From NCBI GenBank assembly GCA_015178975.1, contig WHVD01000012.1:1-64000 (forward strand): a stretch of DNA of 64,000 nucleotides, read 5' to 3'. Source of the DNA: Hysterangium stoloniferum. Lineage: Eukaryota > Basidiomycota > Agaricomycetes > Hysterangiales > Hysterangiaceae. Below, in pieces: positions 1-11,059 of the stretch. Position 1 is the stretch's first letter; every line of letters starts with the position of its first letter. The notes under the pieces were generated by a model. It saw only the letters and a program-made list of their open reading frames with translations. It did not search any database and was not told where the DNA came from. A program made the translations under genes and the position numbers.

Positions 1-3000
1 GAACCGCCTGGTCCTAAGACGGCTGCAGTGGCTGATAATGAGAAATTTGCCTCAGAGGATCTTCACAAGTTAGTCAATTTGGGACCAGATATACCAACGG
101 AGGTCCTGCCACGTCTCAGATCAGTTTTGACTGAGAACGTTAAGGCTTTCGGAGTCGATGGACGGTTAGGGCAAGTGGAATGTAGAGTCCCTGTCCCTTG
201 AAAGAGGGCGCTCAGCCCATATCCATGCCTATGTTCCCCTCGTCCCCTGCCAATAGGCGAGTTATAGACCAGCAAATGGATACCTGGTTCGAACAGGGTG
301 TCATTGAGCCATCTAAAAGCCCCTGGGAGCGCCAGCCTTTGTAGTATATCGCCAATGGTAAACCGCGGGTGGTCATCGACTATCGGAAACTTAACCATCT
401 CACGGTTCCAGATGAATTTCCTTTACCACGTCAATCGGAGATTATGCAAGCGCTGTCGGGGTCAAATGTTCTTTCTTCTTTCGATGCGCTGGCCGGGTTT
501 ACTCAATTAGAAATGTTGGAGGACGATAAGCCCAAAACAGCCTTTAGATCCCATAGAGGGCTGTGGCAATTTAAAAGGATGCCATTTGGGCTCAGAAACG
601 GCCCCTCTACATTTCAGCGCGTCATGCAAACGGTTCTAGCACCCTACTTGTGGATTTTTTGTTTAGTCTACATCGATGACATAGTCATATTCTCTAAGAA
701 CTGGGATGATCATTTGCTTCACCTGAATGAGGTGCTTGGCGCTATCGCTTCGGCCGGTATTACTCTCTCTCCCAAGAAATGTTTTATCGGATATAATTCG
801 ATATTGTTATTGGGTCATAAAGTATCTAGGCTGGGTTTTTCAACCCATCAAGAAAAGGTTCGCGCTATATTGGAATTGGCCCCACCCACTAAGGTTTCTG
901 ATCTACAACGGTTTCTTGGAATGGTCCTTTACTTTTCAGCATATATACCATTTTATTCATGGATGGTGTCCCCTTTATTCTCGCTCCTAAAAAAGGGAAC
1001 ACCTTGGACGTGGACTGCTGAACATGTCCGAGCTTATGAGGATGTTAAAACCGCATTAGGATCAGCTCCAGTGTTGGGACATCCAGTTAGTGGGATGCCC
1101 TACCGATTGTATACGGACGCTTCGGATTTTGCCTTGGGTTGTTGCCTCCAACAAGTCCAGAAGATGGCTTTAGGAGATTTAGTGGATACAAAAATCTATG
1201 CCCAAGCCAAATTGGCTTTTGACCGTGCGCAGGACGTGCCATCCTTTGTTCATCGGTACAAAACCAAACAGCCCGAGATTGAGTGGTCGGATTCGTGGGG
1301 ATCCACTTTTGAGGCGACCGAAGTTACTGTTGAATGAGTCATTGCATATTGGAGTCGCACGCTGAAAAGCGCGGAGCGTAACTATTCTGCGACTGAACGG
1401 GAAGCATTAGCAGCAAAGGAGGGACTGGTCCACTTTCAACCTTTCATTGAAGGTGAACATGTCCTGCTCATTACGGACCATGCAGCTCTGCAATGGGCTA
1501 GATCTTACGAGAACACTAATCGTCGACTAGCCGCATGGGGGGCGATATATGCTGCATTTCCAGGTCTCGAGATTTTGCATCGAGCAGGGAGAGTTCACAG
1601 CAACGTGGATCCACTGTCCAGACTCCCTCGGGTACCAGCCTTCGTGAGCCCTATTAGAGATGATTTGCAGGCTATCACCTCGACTTCTCTGGACAAGAAT
1701 ACTGAGGAAAAACTATGGAAAGACGAACCCGCTAAGAAGGCGGTCTTCTCTACCATACTCGATTCTATGGAGCCTTTTGGAGTAACTCAAAAGGTCCGAC
1801 GGTCAGAATGGGATATTCATAATGCAATAAGGAATGACCAGGAAGACGAGTCCGACTTCACATTGCGTCATCCTCAGCTACTAATCAGCATCGAGGAGGG
1901 ATATATAAAGAAATTTCTAGAGGGTTATTCAAAGGACCCGGTTTTCAGGAATCTCTATGCTTTAGATACCCCTTCACCCAACGCAGTTGTTACTCCTTCT
2001 CACTACTTCGTGGGAGCAAACCGACTCCTGTACTTTCACGACTCGGACTGGAAAAGTCGAGTCTGTGTACCCAGAACCATGATTAACTCGATTCTAAGGT
2101 TGGTGCATGATAACCCTTTTGAGGGAGCACACGCCGGAGGCCAGCGGTTGTTCAACCTGATGAAAGACCGGTTCTTTTGGCCGAGAATGCTACAAGATTG
2201 CGTGTCGTACGCGCGTACCTGTGATATCTGCCAAAAAACCAAAGTCGATCGCACCGCTCGTCAAGGAGCCCTCAGACCGGCTGACGTACCTTTTAGGCCA
2301 TTCGAGGTAGTTTCTATGGACTTGATCACTGGACTACCCGATTCAGGAAAGGATTCGTATTCCGCAGTCTTCGTTGCCGTTGATAAATTGACGCGCTACG
2401 CTATTACAATACCTACCTTTTCAAACCTTACCGCTGAAGGATTCGCACAAATATTTGTCAAACAGGTAGCAAGCCCCTTCGGACTGCCCTCTCGAATAAT
2501 CTGTGACCGGGATAAGAGATGGACCTGCAGGTTTTGGCGGGAAGTCTGTAAGATCTATGGTACCACCCTTGCGGTATCTTCGGCTCATCATCCTCAAACG
2601 GATGGGCAAACGGAGAATATGAACACAACCATAGAACAGATGCTTTGAGCCTATTGTGCCTCTGCTAAAGAAAGCTGGTCCCAGTGGATTGAGGTAGTTG
2701 TTCACGCATACAACTCGACTGTTCACAGTTCCACAAACTACGCCCCGGCCTTCTTATTAATGGGATACCTCCCAAGAGGAATGTCTTGAGTTCTAGGAGG
2801 TGACGAGCCCCTAGATCCTAGAGAACTATCAGACAGCCCTATGGCCGACCAATGGATCCTCGAGCTAGAAAATCATCGGCAGATGGCGCGGGATTCCATC
2901 GCTCGAGCCCAAGAGATTCAAGCACGAGCGTATAACAAGAAGCAAAGACCTGTAGAAGATATCTCTGAGGGAGACTTTGTATTGGTGAACCCCCACTCCC

Positions 3001-3401
3001 TCGAACTGGTGGAAGTCAAGGGAACGGGGAAGAAACTGATACAAAGACGGATTGGACCATTCGAGGTCCTTGAGAAATTGAACTCTCAAGTATTTAGGCT
3101 TAAGATTCCCCCGGAGTACCCTATGCATCCAGTCATTAATCGGGATCATCTGCGGAAATATCAACCCTCTCCTTCCAAGCTAGGTCCGAGACCCCAACTT
3201 GAGAACCTAAGAGAGTTGAAATCAGATCACGAAGAATATGAAGTCGAAGCTATTGTTGGATATAGGAAACAGCAAAATCGTCTGCTATTTAGGGTGCGCT
3301 GGAAAGGTTATGGACCCGAGGAGGATTTGTGGTTAAGCAGCACTGACCTTAGAAACGCTCCGGCACTTTTGAGGGCATACAAGGCGCTGTTCAACATTTA
3401 A
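1..3401 (+). pseudogene. pol: gypsy pol: reverse transcriptase, RNase H, integrase, chromodomain
   Basis: From 201 to 3401 one reading frame carries the whole enzyme. RT has the catalytic YIDD at about 669-680 and FGLRNGPSTFQ before it. RNase H starts with LYTDASDFALGCC near 1107 and resumes with IAYWSRTLKSAERNYS after the stop. HRAGRVHSNVDPLSRL is the usual linker. Integrase has an H..H..CDIC zinc region (about 2106-2232) and a D,D,E core (MDLITGLP about 2319; ICDRDKRW about 2500; QTDGQTEN about 2596). A chromodomain (RVRWKGYGPEEDLW) closes the protein near 3300. In-frame TGA codons lie at 1335, 2646 and 2787, and TAG at 342. The frame shifts near 199 and again around 325-355. Bases 1-200 encode the upstream connector in another frame. 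Confidence 0.93.
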
Positions 3402-3733
3402 CGGGATATATGTGCTCAAGGAATCATCTATTCCCTCTCTTTTGTAACTTCCTTTCAGAAATATCTCAGTTATTCGGTGAGCCATCTCGTTGGCTTTTAT
3501 TCTTTTTCATTTTCCTATCCCTTCTGTCGATTGGGACAACCATTAATTGGCAGCGGACACATTTCCCCAAAACCCGGCCACAATTAATGAATTCTATTTA
3601 ACGACCAACCGAGCGGAGTTTCAATTCAATATATATAAAAAAAAAAGTACACGTAAATTCGCATAAATTTTCTTTATCTTTCACACCACGTCCTTCCCTC
3701 TATCTTCAACTTCACCACTTTTATCGCGTTATA
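3402..3733 (+). promoter_or_regulatory. internal leader with TATA-like box between pol and the second ORF
   Basis: After the pol stop at 3399-3401 there are 332 bases before the next ATG. TATATAAA at about 3632-3639 is followed by an A-run and then a C/T-rich tract up to the ATG at 3734, about 95 bp downstream, which resembles a fungal core promoter and initiator. A 63-codon ORF at 3410-3601 with a hydrophobic stretch also lies here, but nothing supports it as a gene. Promoter function is inferred. Confidence 0.45.
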
Positions 3734-5668
3734 ATGCTCCCTTTCCAACAAAACAAGCAAGTCCTCCCTAAGTTCAAAAAGGTCCAGCAAGCCCCGACAG
3801 CCAGTACATCCACGACCGGCGGGGGATTCATCACCCGTGTGCCTCGTACAGACAATGTCGAGAGCAATCGGGGTACCCAGGAATCAACCCCTCTTTCGAC
3901 TTTCTCCTTTGGTGATGAGCCGGGGAAAAGTACCGGTACGGATTGGAGCAAGCCGTTAGGCCCCTCCGTCAGGCCATCATCTGAGGAAGTCGCTGCTAGC
4001 ATGCGGAAGCAGGAAATGTTCATGGAAGAACACAACGCAAGGAGACTCGCCCGCAAAAGAGAAAGGCGTGCTGAGTATAGAAGTCAACAGGAGGCGAGGG
4101 GAGCAAGAGAAGGAGTCCCTTCCAAGCGGCAGCGGCGTGAGTACAGAGTGCAGTGCGGAAACAGAGCTTCAGTGCCGATCCTTCCCCCAGTGGGAGAGAA
4201 ATGGGCCGACTTCGCGGAGACCGATGATAGCGAGCGTGGGACGCCTTGTATTAGGACGACGGGAACCAAGAGCTGGAAGGAGAAGGAGGGTACCATCTTT
4301 TACGACTGGGAGCTACTTCGACACATTAAGTTGCAACGCATAGTTCTCACCCGAGGGGACGGTCAAACGCTGCCCCAACAAGAAAAGGGATACCGTAGGG
4401 GACCAATTGAGTTTTCCTCGGATGAGGATGAGGAGGAGGATGAGAACAGGAATGGCGTGTATAGTATCTGATCTTTGGGAGAGGATTGCCATGAAGGGTT
4501 CCTTCTCCCATCTGAAGTTCGTTTCGTAACCAGCGACCCCAACCAAAGACAAACGCGGAGACCGTCATCCAGAGTATGGAGGGGTCACTGCCCTAGTCAA
4601 CAGTCACTGGAACGCGAACCTTCCACGATTCCGGTCCCACATCTCTCGCCAACGTTGAGGCTCCTTCCCATCATTCACCCTACACACACTCCCTCTGCCC
4701 AACGCAAACCTTCCCCGATTCTGGCACCTCGTCTCTCTCCCTCCCCGAAAGCTATACCGGTACCGACCCAACTTCCGCCGTCACCAGGTATCCCTCCCAA
4801 CTCTCCGTATTCATATTGCGTGTCCTTGGGTAGCCCTATCCAGGACCTTCCACCAGAGCGAATGGATGTCGATTTAGACCCCCCTACACCGGACGTCATT
4901 GATCCCCTGGCAAGCAGAAAGGTGAAGGAGATGCAGAAAGCCACCACTCCTCTCCGAGAACAATCCCCTATTCCCGTCCTTGACAGCCCGGTTCCCCTCA
5001 CTGAGCCCGTACCCACAACTTTCTGGATGCGAGTAGCCGTCAACTACCCTTCCGAACAGTTTCCTGTCAGAAGGGTGCTATCAGAGCTCGTGCCAGTACT
5101 TCAACAACCGGTCCTTCAAGGGAGCCTCAAGGGTTGTTGCGGTCTGGCTCCGTTGTCGGAGATAATGGAGGATTTCTATCTCTCCTTCGAGGATCTCGCA
5201 GAGGGGAAGAACTTTGCACGAGCAGCACAGGAGATTAAACTCTCTATGTTCCGGCACATCATAGTGGAGCTTCACCGTCTGCCCCCAGACTCAGCGAATG
5301 TCCTCTCTATTGCTGGCTTAGTAGATTTACTCGAGGCCCTCGTCCTGACGCCTCCCACAGAGACCACCGTGCAACCACACGTTCCTGCCCTACTGCCCGC
5401 GTCTTCGTTTCCCCTCCCCAATGCTCCTCTTCTCGCGCGGATTTCCGCTCCGCCAGTTAGTGTCCGCGCAGTCGTTCGTTGCAGAGAGAAAGCCTACAGA
5501 CGATGGGCCGACTCCTTGTACAGGAATCCTAGTGATTTGACTCGGGCGAGAATAGCTGAATCCTTCAGAGTAAAAAGGGAACGATGGGGAAACCTCATTT
5601 TGGACTTTGGGGGATCCTCACAGGAAGCTTGGGGCGGCGTCCCAGATGCTCTTCGACACCTAGTATAG
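3734..5668 (+). pseudogene. unrecognised post-pol ORF of the gypsy element (about 645 codons, one TGA)
   Basis: Two open stretches (3734-4468 and 4472-5668) lie in one frame, separated only by TGA at 4469-4471, plausibly a decayed CGA. The product starts with a Ser/Thr/Pro-rich segment. An Arg-rich helical stretch follows (RRLARKRERRAEYR, near residue 100), then an acidic run (SSDEDEEEDENRNG, near 235) and a long proline-rich linker. The C-terminal half is globular-looking, with a leucine-rich helical region and a basic end (VVRCREKAYRRWADSLYR). There is no CCHC knuckle, protease, signal peptide or transmembrane segment, so it is neither ordinary Gag nor an obvious Env. It sits between pol and the polypurine tract, inside the element. 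The function is not recognised. Confidence 0.6.
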
Positions 5669-5679
5669 CACATCCCTTC

Positions 5680-5693
5680 GAACTGGGGGGCAC
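5680..5693 (+). other. polypurine tract before the 3' LTR
   Basis: The run GAACTGGGGGGCAC directly precedes TGTAAAG, the expected plus-strand priming site at the edge of a gypsy 3' LTR. It lies 12 bases after the stop of the post-pol ORF. Confidence 0.6.
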
Positions 5694-6400
5694 TGTAAAG
5701 GGTATGCATATATGCATACCTGGACTAAGGAATAATAACCGGATTATAGTACTTTATTATTTACCTTTTATTTTCTTTCTTTATATTCTTTCTATATTTC
5801 GAGCACACCTTGATTTGTAGTTCGAAGCTTTGTGTATACGTATGGGCGCCCTCGGCACCCAATGACAGACAACTTTTTACCCAGCAGACACCACTTCGTA
5901 ACGACTCAGACGTCGAATAACGAGAGGTGTCAAGGGTAGTATCTCAGCTACCATAAAGGTAGCATTCTCTAGTCTACTAATAGCCTTTTGAACTCGAACC
6001 GCTAAGGTCGAGTTCCGCTTTCAAGACTTTCCGTAGTCGACTCACGCTACTAATACTCTATCCTAGACACTCAGTCTTTAGCTGAGTATCTTTCTTATTT
6101 CTAGCTACTAGTTGTACCGTAAAAGGTCAACTCATTATCTTACTGTTCTAAGCCGTCGCGAGCAACTATACAGTTGCTCTTGAGGCGTGCAGTGCATTCT
6201 TATACTAGTACTAACAGTCTAGTAGTCTATAGTATTGTACTGACGGTCAATACTCTCTAATAGTAGTTGAATAAACACTATTCTTCATATATAGAGCGGT
6301 CAGAACCCACCACTCTTCACAATCTGTATCTTCCTTCATAAGTCCCACTTCCGAAATTAAGGACATTGAGCGATTGCGTAGAGGCGCAGCACATAAGGTG
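5694..6400 (+). repeat. 3' LTR of the gypsy element (start firm, end approximate)
   Basis: The LTR begins TGTAAAGGG after the polypurine tract. A perfect 20-bp palindrome occupies 5701-5720. A promoter-like CATATATAGAGCGG lies at about 6286, followed by a C/A-rich stretch as in fungal LTR R regions. No long ORF is present. The 3' boundary cannot be placed without the 5' copy. Confidence 0.6.
5946..6254. repeat. array of short hairpins inside the LTR
   Basis: At least five separate stem-loops with unrelated stems can be read. GCTACC/GGTAGC is at 5947-5963. AACTCGAACC/GGTCGAGTT is at 5991-6014, with one bulge. ACTCAG/CTGAGT is at 6069-6087. GAGCAACT/AGTTGCTC is at 6160-6179. AGTATTG/CAATACT is at 6231-6254. 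Loops are 4-10 bases. Confidence 0.6.
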
Positions 6401-6819
6401 AAGCCGACGTCCTGACCCTATCCAATAGTTCCCGACTTCCCGGTGACTTTCCGATAGTTCCGGAATAAGTTCCCAACATGGCACTTAACAGTCCTTAGGT
6501 TTCCGAGGGAAAACCCAAAGGTCATGAAATGACAGAGGGCTGAAAGGACGGATACTTGACTCATCTGTTACTAAGTGAACTGAGAGTCGAAGTGTGCTGT
6601 GGGAGTGCTAGAAAGGCAAAGAGAGACATAGGGTGACTAGGAATTATGAAGTGGATCCAAAATTGTAGGGACTGGAATAATAACAGGATAAGTGTTACCC
6701 CCCTTTTAATGTAGACATCCCAACGTCTACACCATAGTTGAGGTAATCAGAGAAAGGCCGGGTGGGCTGGATGGTCAAAAATAATCAAGAAAAAACAAAA
6801 CTCAACATTATTTCAGAGT
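6401..6819. other. no gene seen; tail of or flank beyond the LTR
   Basis: I find no ORF of note. A stretch near 6671 (GGAATAATAACAGGAT) resembles 5728 in the LTR start (GGAATAATAACCGGAT), so part of a related LTR may remain here. Confidence 0.4.
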
Positions 6820-7695
6820 CCGAGAATTTCCGAAGATGCGGAGGGATCGGAAAATCCGGAAATCTAAAATTGAGTCGAAACAATGGTACCAAAAGACCAA
6901 AGATGCTAAAAGAGCCAGACAAAAACAATCATGGCAAGCAGGAAAACTCAACGAGTTAAAAATTCGGAGTGTCCAAGGTTTCCAGAAAGTCCGAGGGTTC
7001 CGGAAAAATTTGAGGATTTCGGAACATCCGAGAAATTTAGAAAGTCCAGCAATTCTGGAAAGTCTGAGGGTTCCGAAAGTTCTGAAAATTCACAGAATTT
7101 GAAGTCGGACAAAAGGGCTAAAAAGGCTGGAAGAAAAGGCCAGGGATCCAAAAGGCTAGGATTGCCCAAAGGCCAAAAGCTTGCCTGAAAGGCTGGATTA
7201 AACTGATCTTGGCAAGAAAACACTCAATGGATAATTGGAATGGAAAGGTCCGAGGATTCCGGAAAGTCTGGAATCTGAGGAATCTGAAATTAAGTGAAAG
7301 TGTTGAACATGCCGAAAACAGCCATAAATGCCCAAAAAGGGCCATGGGTGGCCCAAAGGCGGAAATGCCTAAAAGGGCCAAATATGCCAAAAGGCTTGAG
7401 ATGCCCAAAAGGGCTGCAGGTTGCCCAAAGGCCAAGAGTGCCAAAAGAGGCTAGGAGTGCCCAACAAAAGGGGCTGAGGGTCCAGGGATTCTGGAAAGTT
7501 CAAGAGTTCCGAAATGTCCGAGGGTTTCCAAAATGTCCAAAGGTTCCGGAATGTCCGAGAATTCACAAAATCTGATGTTGAGTGAAATGGTTGAACATGC
7601 TGAAAGGACCAGAGATACCAAAAAAGGCCAGCAATGCCCAAAAAGGGCTATGGGTTGCCCGAAGGCCAGAGATGTCTGAAAAGATTCAGAGCAGA
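6820..7695. repeat. alternating degenerate minisatellite blocks
   Basis: Two kinds of imperfect short repeat alternate. One is built on TTCCGGAAAGTCCGAGG (6820-7090, 7240-7300, 7480-7570). The other is built on GCCCAAAAGGGCC (7100-7190, 7310-7470, 7590-7690). A higher-order unit of about 287 bp is visible: TTGAACATGCCGAAA near 7300 recurs as TTGAACATGCTGAAA near 7587 with the same flanks. The ORFs across it on both strands are products of the repeats. Confidence 0.65.
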
Positions 7696-8489
7696 CCAAT
7701 ACAGTCAAATGAGAGGCATCGGAAGTTTCGGAAAGTTTACTGCTCAATACCCGGCCATCAACAGATCATAGTGGGTGAGACAGTGGTATCCTAGAAACAA
7801 CCAAGCAACTCATACTGCTAGTCAAAGGGTGACGTGATGTCCAGATTTGTTCCACAAGGGAACCAGATAAATGGTCCTCAAGGAGCTGAGAGGGACCGGA
7901 AAATGTCCCAGAAGGAAACCGGAAAGCAAATCGCAGTTTGGAGGGTATCCAGTTGCGAAAGCCAACAATGTATGAGTACTACATAAAACTTCCTGACTCG
8001 GAATCCAATCTGCCTGAAACAGGACAGTCTGGTAAGCCAACATGGAAATCAATGCAGAGGGGAGAGAGGAGTCGGAAAAGTCGGAAAATGGTTGGATAAG
8101 GGGTCGGAAAATGGAGGACATGACAAGAAACATGCACGGGACAGGCATGGACCAGAGAGTGGGTTGGAAATGAAAGGCTCCAAACAAAAGTTCGGAAAAG
8201 GGTCTGGGAACTGGAAAAGTTCCGAGACAAGGCAAAGAACAAGGGTAAGCAAGGCGATGTCTATTTGGAGTTATGAGCAATGGTTTAGGGAAGGTGTACC
8301 TGTAAAAGAAAACCAATACGAGGTGGCCAACACATTGCGAACTTGAATCCATAATATACCATCAAGGTAAATGGCAGACATAGCAAATTTCCGGGAGCTG
8401 ACAGATTCCGAAAGTATGGTGACTAGTGGTAAATTAGTCCATTCGGAATATCCGGAAATAATCGGGAGCCAAGCAAAACAGGGCAAAAC
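7696..8489. other. unassigned, repeat-derived
   Basis: The GGAAA/TCCGG bias of the preceding minisatellite continues in diluted form. I see no coding motif on either strand; a 176-codon minus-strand ORF at 7822-8352 has no recognisable domain and tracks the base bias. Confidence 0.35.
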
Positions 8490-9250
8490 AAAACAAGGAT
8501 AGGAACCAGGGAAAATGAGTGGAATCTGAGTAAAACAGGATCAGCTTCGGCTGTTGACTTATCTTTGCATCTGGAAATCAGAATGATGTCTGAAAACACA
8601 AGAAGGGTTCTGTAAAAGATAAGTAATGTGATGCCGATGAACAAATGAATGGGGAAAATAAACATGATGCTAGATAAGGTGAATGAGTGACGAGTTGTAG
8701 TTTTAATCTACTGTTAAGTTCCGGATCTCGGGGCAGATATTCCAGGGATATTCCGGACATTTCCCAGAAATATGTCCTCGGAGTTTCGGAGGATTAGTCC
8801 AGGAGTTTCTGGGGATTAGTAATGGGAGTATCGGAATATTACCAGAGTACAGATGGACTTGGCTTCAGCTTATGTGCTGTGCCCTCATGCACTCACTCGG
8901 GTGTCCATATTTCAGAGGATGAATATATGTCGGAATGTTATGGATACTTGGAAGTTCCAGGAGTTCCAGATATCTGGAGTCCAGAGAGTTCCGAAGATTG
9001 AGCATACAGAAAGACAGAAGAGATACAAACTAATTCGAGATTAAAACTAAAGAGTAAGTACATGACTATGGAAGACTACATATATAGATGTTCCAGTAAT
9101 TGTACTACAAATCTAGAAGTATAATAAGACAGATTAGGATGAAGATTCCAAAACGGGAATACAACAAGAACAATAAACAAGTGAATGAATAACTGTTAAC
9201 CTGTCAGTTACTAAATACGGAACATGGAAACTATAAATGTTCCATAGTCA
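8490..9250 (+). repeat. diverged LTR copy 1 with internal flank
   Basis: Bases 8490-8711 match 10080-10310, and from TGTTAAGTTCCGG at 8712 the similarity continues with the copy starting at 10311. Both share GGACTTGGCTTCAGCTTATG (8857 and 10456), a segment also in the solo LTRs at 14.8 and 17.7 kb. The 3' end of this copy is degraded and cannot be placed. Orientation is set by TGTTA at the left. Confidence 0.55.
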
Positions 9251-9325
9251 GAAGTCGGGTCAGATTTTGAGGTGGATGTCAGAAAGTCGGATCGGAGACT
9301 TGGGATGGAAAGTCAGATCAGAGAT

Positions 9326-9463
9326 GGGAGTTTGACCGGGAGTCTGACCGGGAGTCTGACCGGAAGTCTGACCAGGAGTCTGACCAGAAGTCTGACCGGG
9401 AGTCTGACAGAAGTCTGACCGGGAGTCTGACCGGGAGTCTGACTGGGAGTCTGACCGGAAGTC
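9326..9463. repeat. 12-bp tandem repeat, about 11.5 copies
   Basis: The unit GGGAGTCTGACC is repeated with single-base variants and one 1-base deletion near 9408. It translates on the minus strand as a Val-Arg-Leu-Pro run, but no gene context supports coding. Confidence 0.85.
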
Positions 9464-10079
9464 ACCTTGAAGGCATGAGGATCAGGTTCCAGTGGATTCC
9501 AGATCTTGATACTGGTCCGGAAGATGGTTTGGACCCAGAGATAATATCCGGGAAATACTCCGAAGAGTTTCCGGGAACAGATCTTCACACCACCATGGAA
9601 GGGCAGCTGATGTTGGACTGTGAAACTACTTATGCCATTGACTTCAAAAATATACTTGATGCAACCAGGAACAGGTCCTAAGCTTCGAATACCATAGGCA
9701 TAGAAATAGATGAGACTATCCCCCAGGTGAGTGAAGGATCGTGAAAAAGTCACACAGCCAAGCTTTAGATATACATGTAATGTAACCATCTTTTTCACAA
9801 AGTGTTGAAGATCCATGGGAGTGAGGGCTGGGGAAGTATTGCCTTGAGATGCTAAACCTGCATCCTGGTACCCATTGTGCTGACTTGCATATGCCTTATC
9901 AAAAAGCACCTTGCATTCCTTGATTGCAGGAGGGCAATCCGGTCACACAAGCCAACATCTAAGTTTGGCTGCTTTTAGAAAAGAAAGAATCTTTGCACAA
10001 CTAAAAATCATTGGAAGGGTTTTGTCCCTCACTGTATTTCTGGAGGCCAGGGGAAATCTGACAATATGGTGACAGGGGG
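9464..10079. other. unassigned spacer between LTR copies
   Basis: Open stretches exist on both strands (plus 9475-9681; minus up to 9909), but neither shows a motif I can name. The position between two related LTR-plus-flank copies suggests internal retroelement sequence that has decayed. Confidence 0.3.
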
Positions 10080-11059
10080 AAGACAAAAGCAAGGATCCAG
10101 GCAGGGCAAAAAGAGTGGATCTGAGTAAAACAAGACCAGCTTTGGCCATTGACTTATCTCTGCATCTGGAAGTCAGAATGATGTCTGAAACACAAGCAAT
10201 TCTGTAAAAGATAATGTGACGCTGATGTAGAACTGTGAGCAAATGAACGGGGAAATTAAAATATGGTGTCAGATAAGATAAATGAGGAATGAGTTGCAGT
10301 TTGAATCTACTGTTAAGTTCCAAAGATCTCAAGCCACAGAGTTTCCAGTAATATTCCGAACTCTTTCCAAAAATGTCCCATGGAGTCCCTGGGTAATAGT
10401 CTGGGGAGTTTCCAGGGATTAATACAAGGAGTATCAGAGTAATTACCAGAGTATGGGATGGACTTGGCTTCAGCTTATGTGCTGCACCCTTGTACACTCA
10501 TTCGGGTGTCCATATTTTGAGCTGATGGAATGCCTACAAGGAAGATGTAGATTCTGGAGTTCCTGTGGGGGTTCCGGGAATTGAGTGTGTAGACAGACAA
10601 GAGGAGTAGAGGCTGGATCAGGATGTATTCAGGGTATAACAAGTTTGAGATTCCAACGGGGTTGTAAGTACATGAGTATGGAGACTATATAGACTTTGAA
10701 TTATATGCAATACCAAATCTGGTAATAATGAGGTGCAAAACAAGTAAACATAAAATGAGATGAGCAAATACCAAACTGGGTATTAGGGATGGAATGGAAG
10801 CAAAGGACAAATCATGACAGGTCATTTGACCATAACATGTGTGGAGTTCTATGCTCTGTTAGAGGGGTTCCAGGAGTCCAGTTGGAGTCCAGTGATGGGT
10901 ATGTGAGACACAGAGAGTCAGGTATAAACAGGTTGACATGTGGGTCCTGGCAGGTACTCCGGTTGTAACTGTACCTTGGGTATGATATAGAGAGTTGGGT
11001 GCATATATACATACATATAGGGTGGGGTCCAGATCCCAGTGGGTTTTCTGGTCCTAACA
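10080..11059 (+). repeat. diverged LTR copy 2 (10311-11059) with internal flank
   Basis: The LTR runs from TGTTAAGTTCC at 10311 to GGTCCTAACA at 11059. Its short inverted termini TGTTA/TAACA are the same as in the solo LTRs at 14752 and 17638. The five bases outside (TCTAC and CTTTA) do not match, so it is not a clean solo LTR. Upstream bases 10080-10310 repeat 8490-8711. Confidence 0.55.

Larger units (their letters stand above)
1..6400 (+). mobile_element. Ty3/gypsy chromodomain LTR retrotransposon, 5' part outside the window
   Basis: The element reads pol (RT, RNase H, integrase, chromodomain), then a second long ORF, a polypurine tract and a 3' LTR. Gag, protease and the 5' LTR lie before base 1. 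The 3' LTR begins at 5694; its end is uncertain because the 5' LTR is not visible, and about 6400 is only an estimate (TG..TACA termini would also allow about 6733). CpG is still common here, so this copy looks younger than the AT-rich gypsy at 11.9-20.3 kb. It is nevertheless inactive: pol has at least three TGA stops, one TAG and frameshifts. Confidence 0.9.

Noticed and set aside
3410..3601. Small membrane protein after gypsy pol
   Set aside because: 63 codons, T-rich by composition, overlaps the presumed leader and promoter; no independent support.
5694..6733. LTR end fixed at 6733 by TGTA..TACA
   Set aside because: Without the 5' LTR or a target duplication the match of four bases is too weak; left as approximate.
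7822..8352. A 176-codon minus-strand gene
   Set aside because: Composition follows the GGAAA bias of the flanking repeats and no motif or conserved copy supports it.
9313..9909. A 198-codon minus-strand gene
   Set aside because: Much of it is the 12-bp repeat read as Val-Arg-Leu-Pro; no domain and no copy with a conserved frame.
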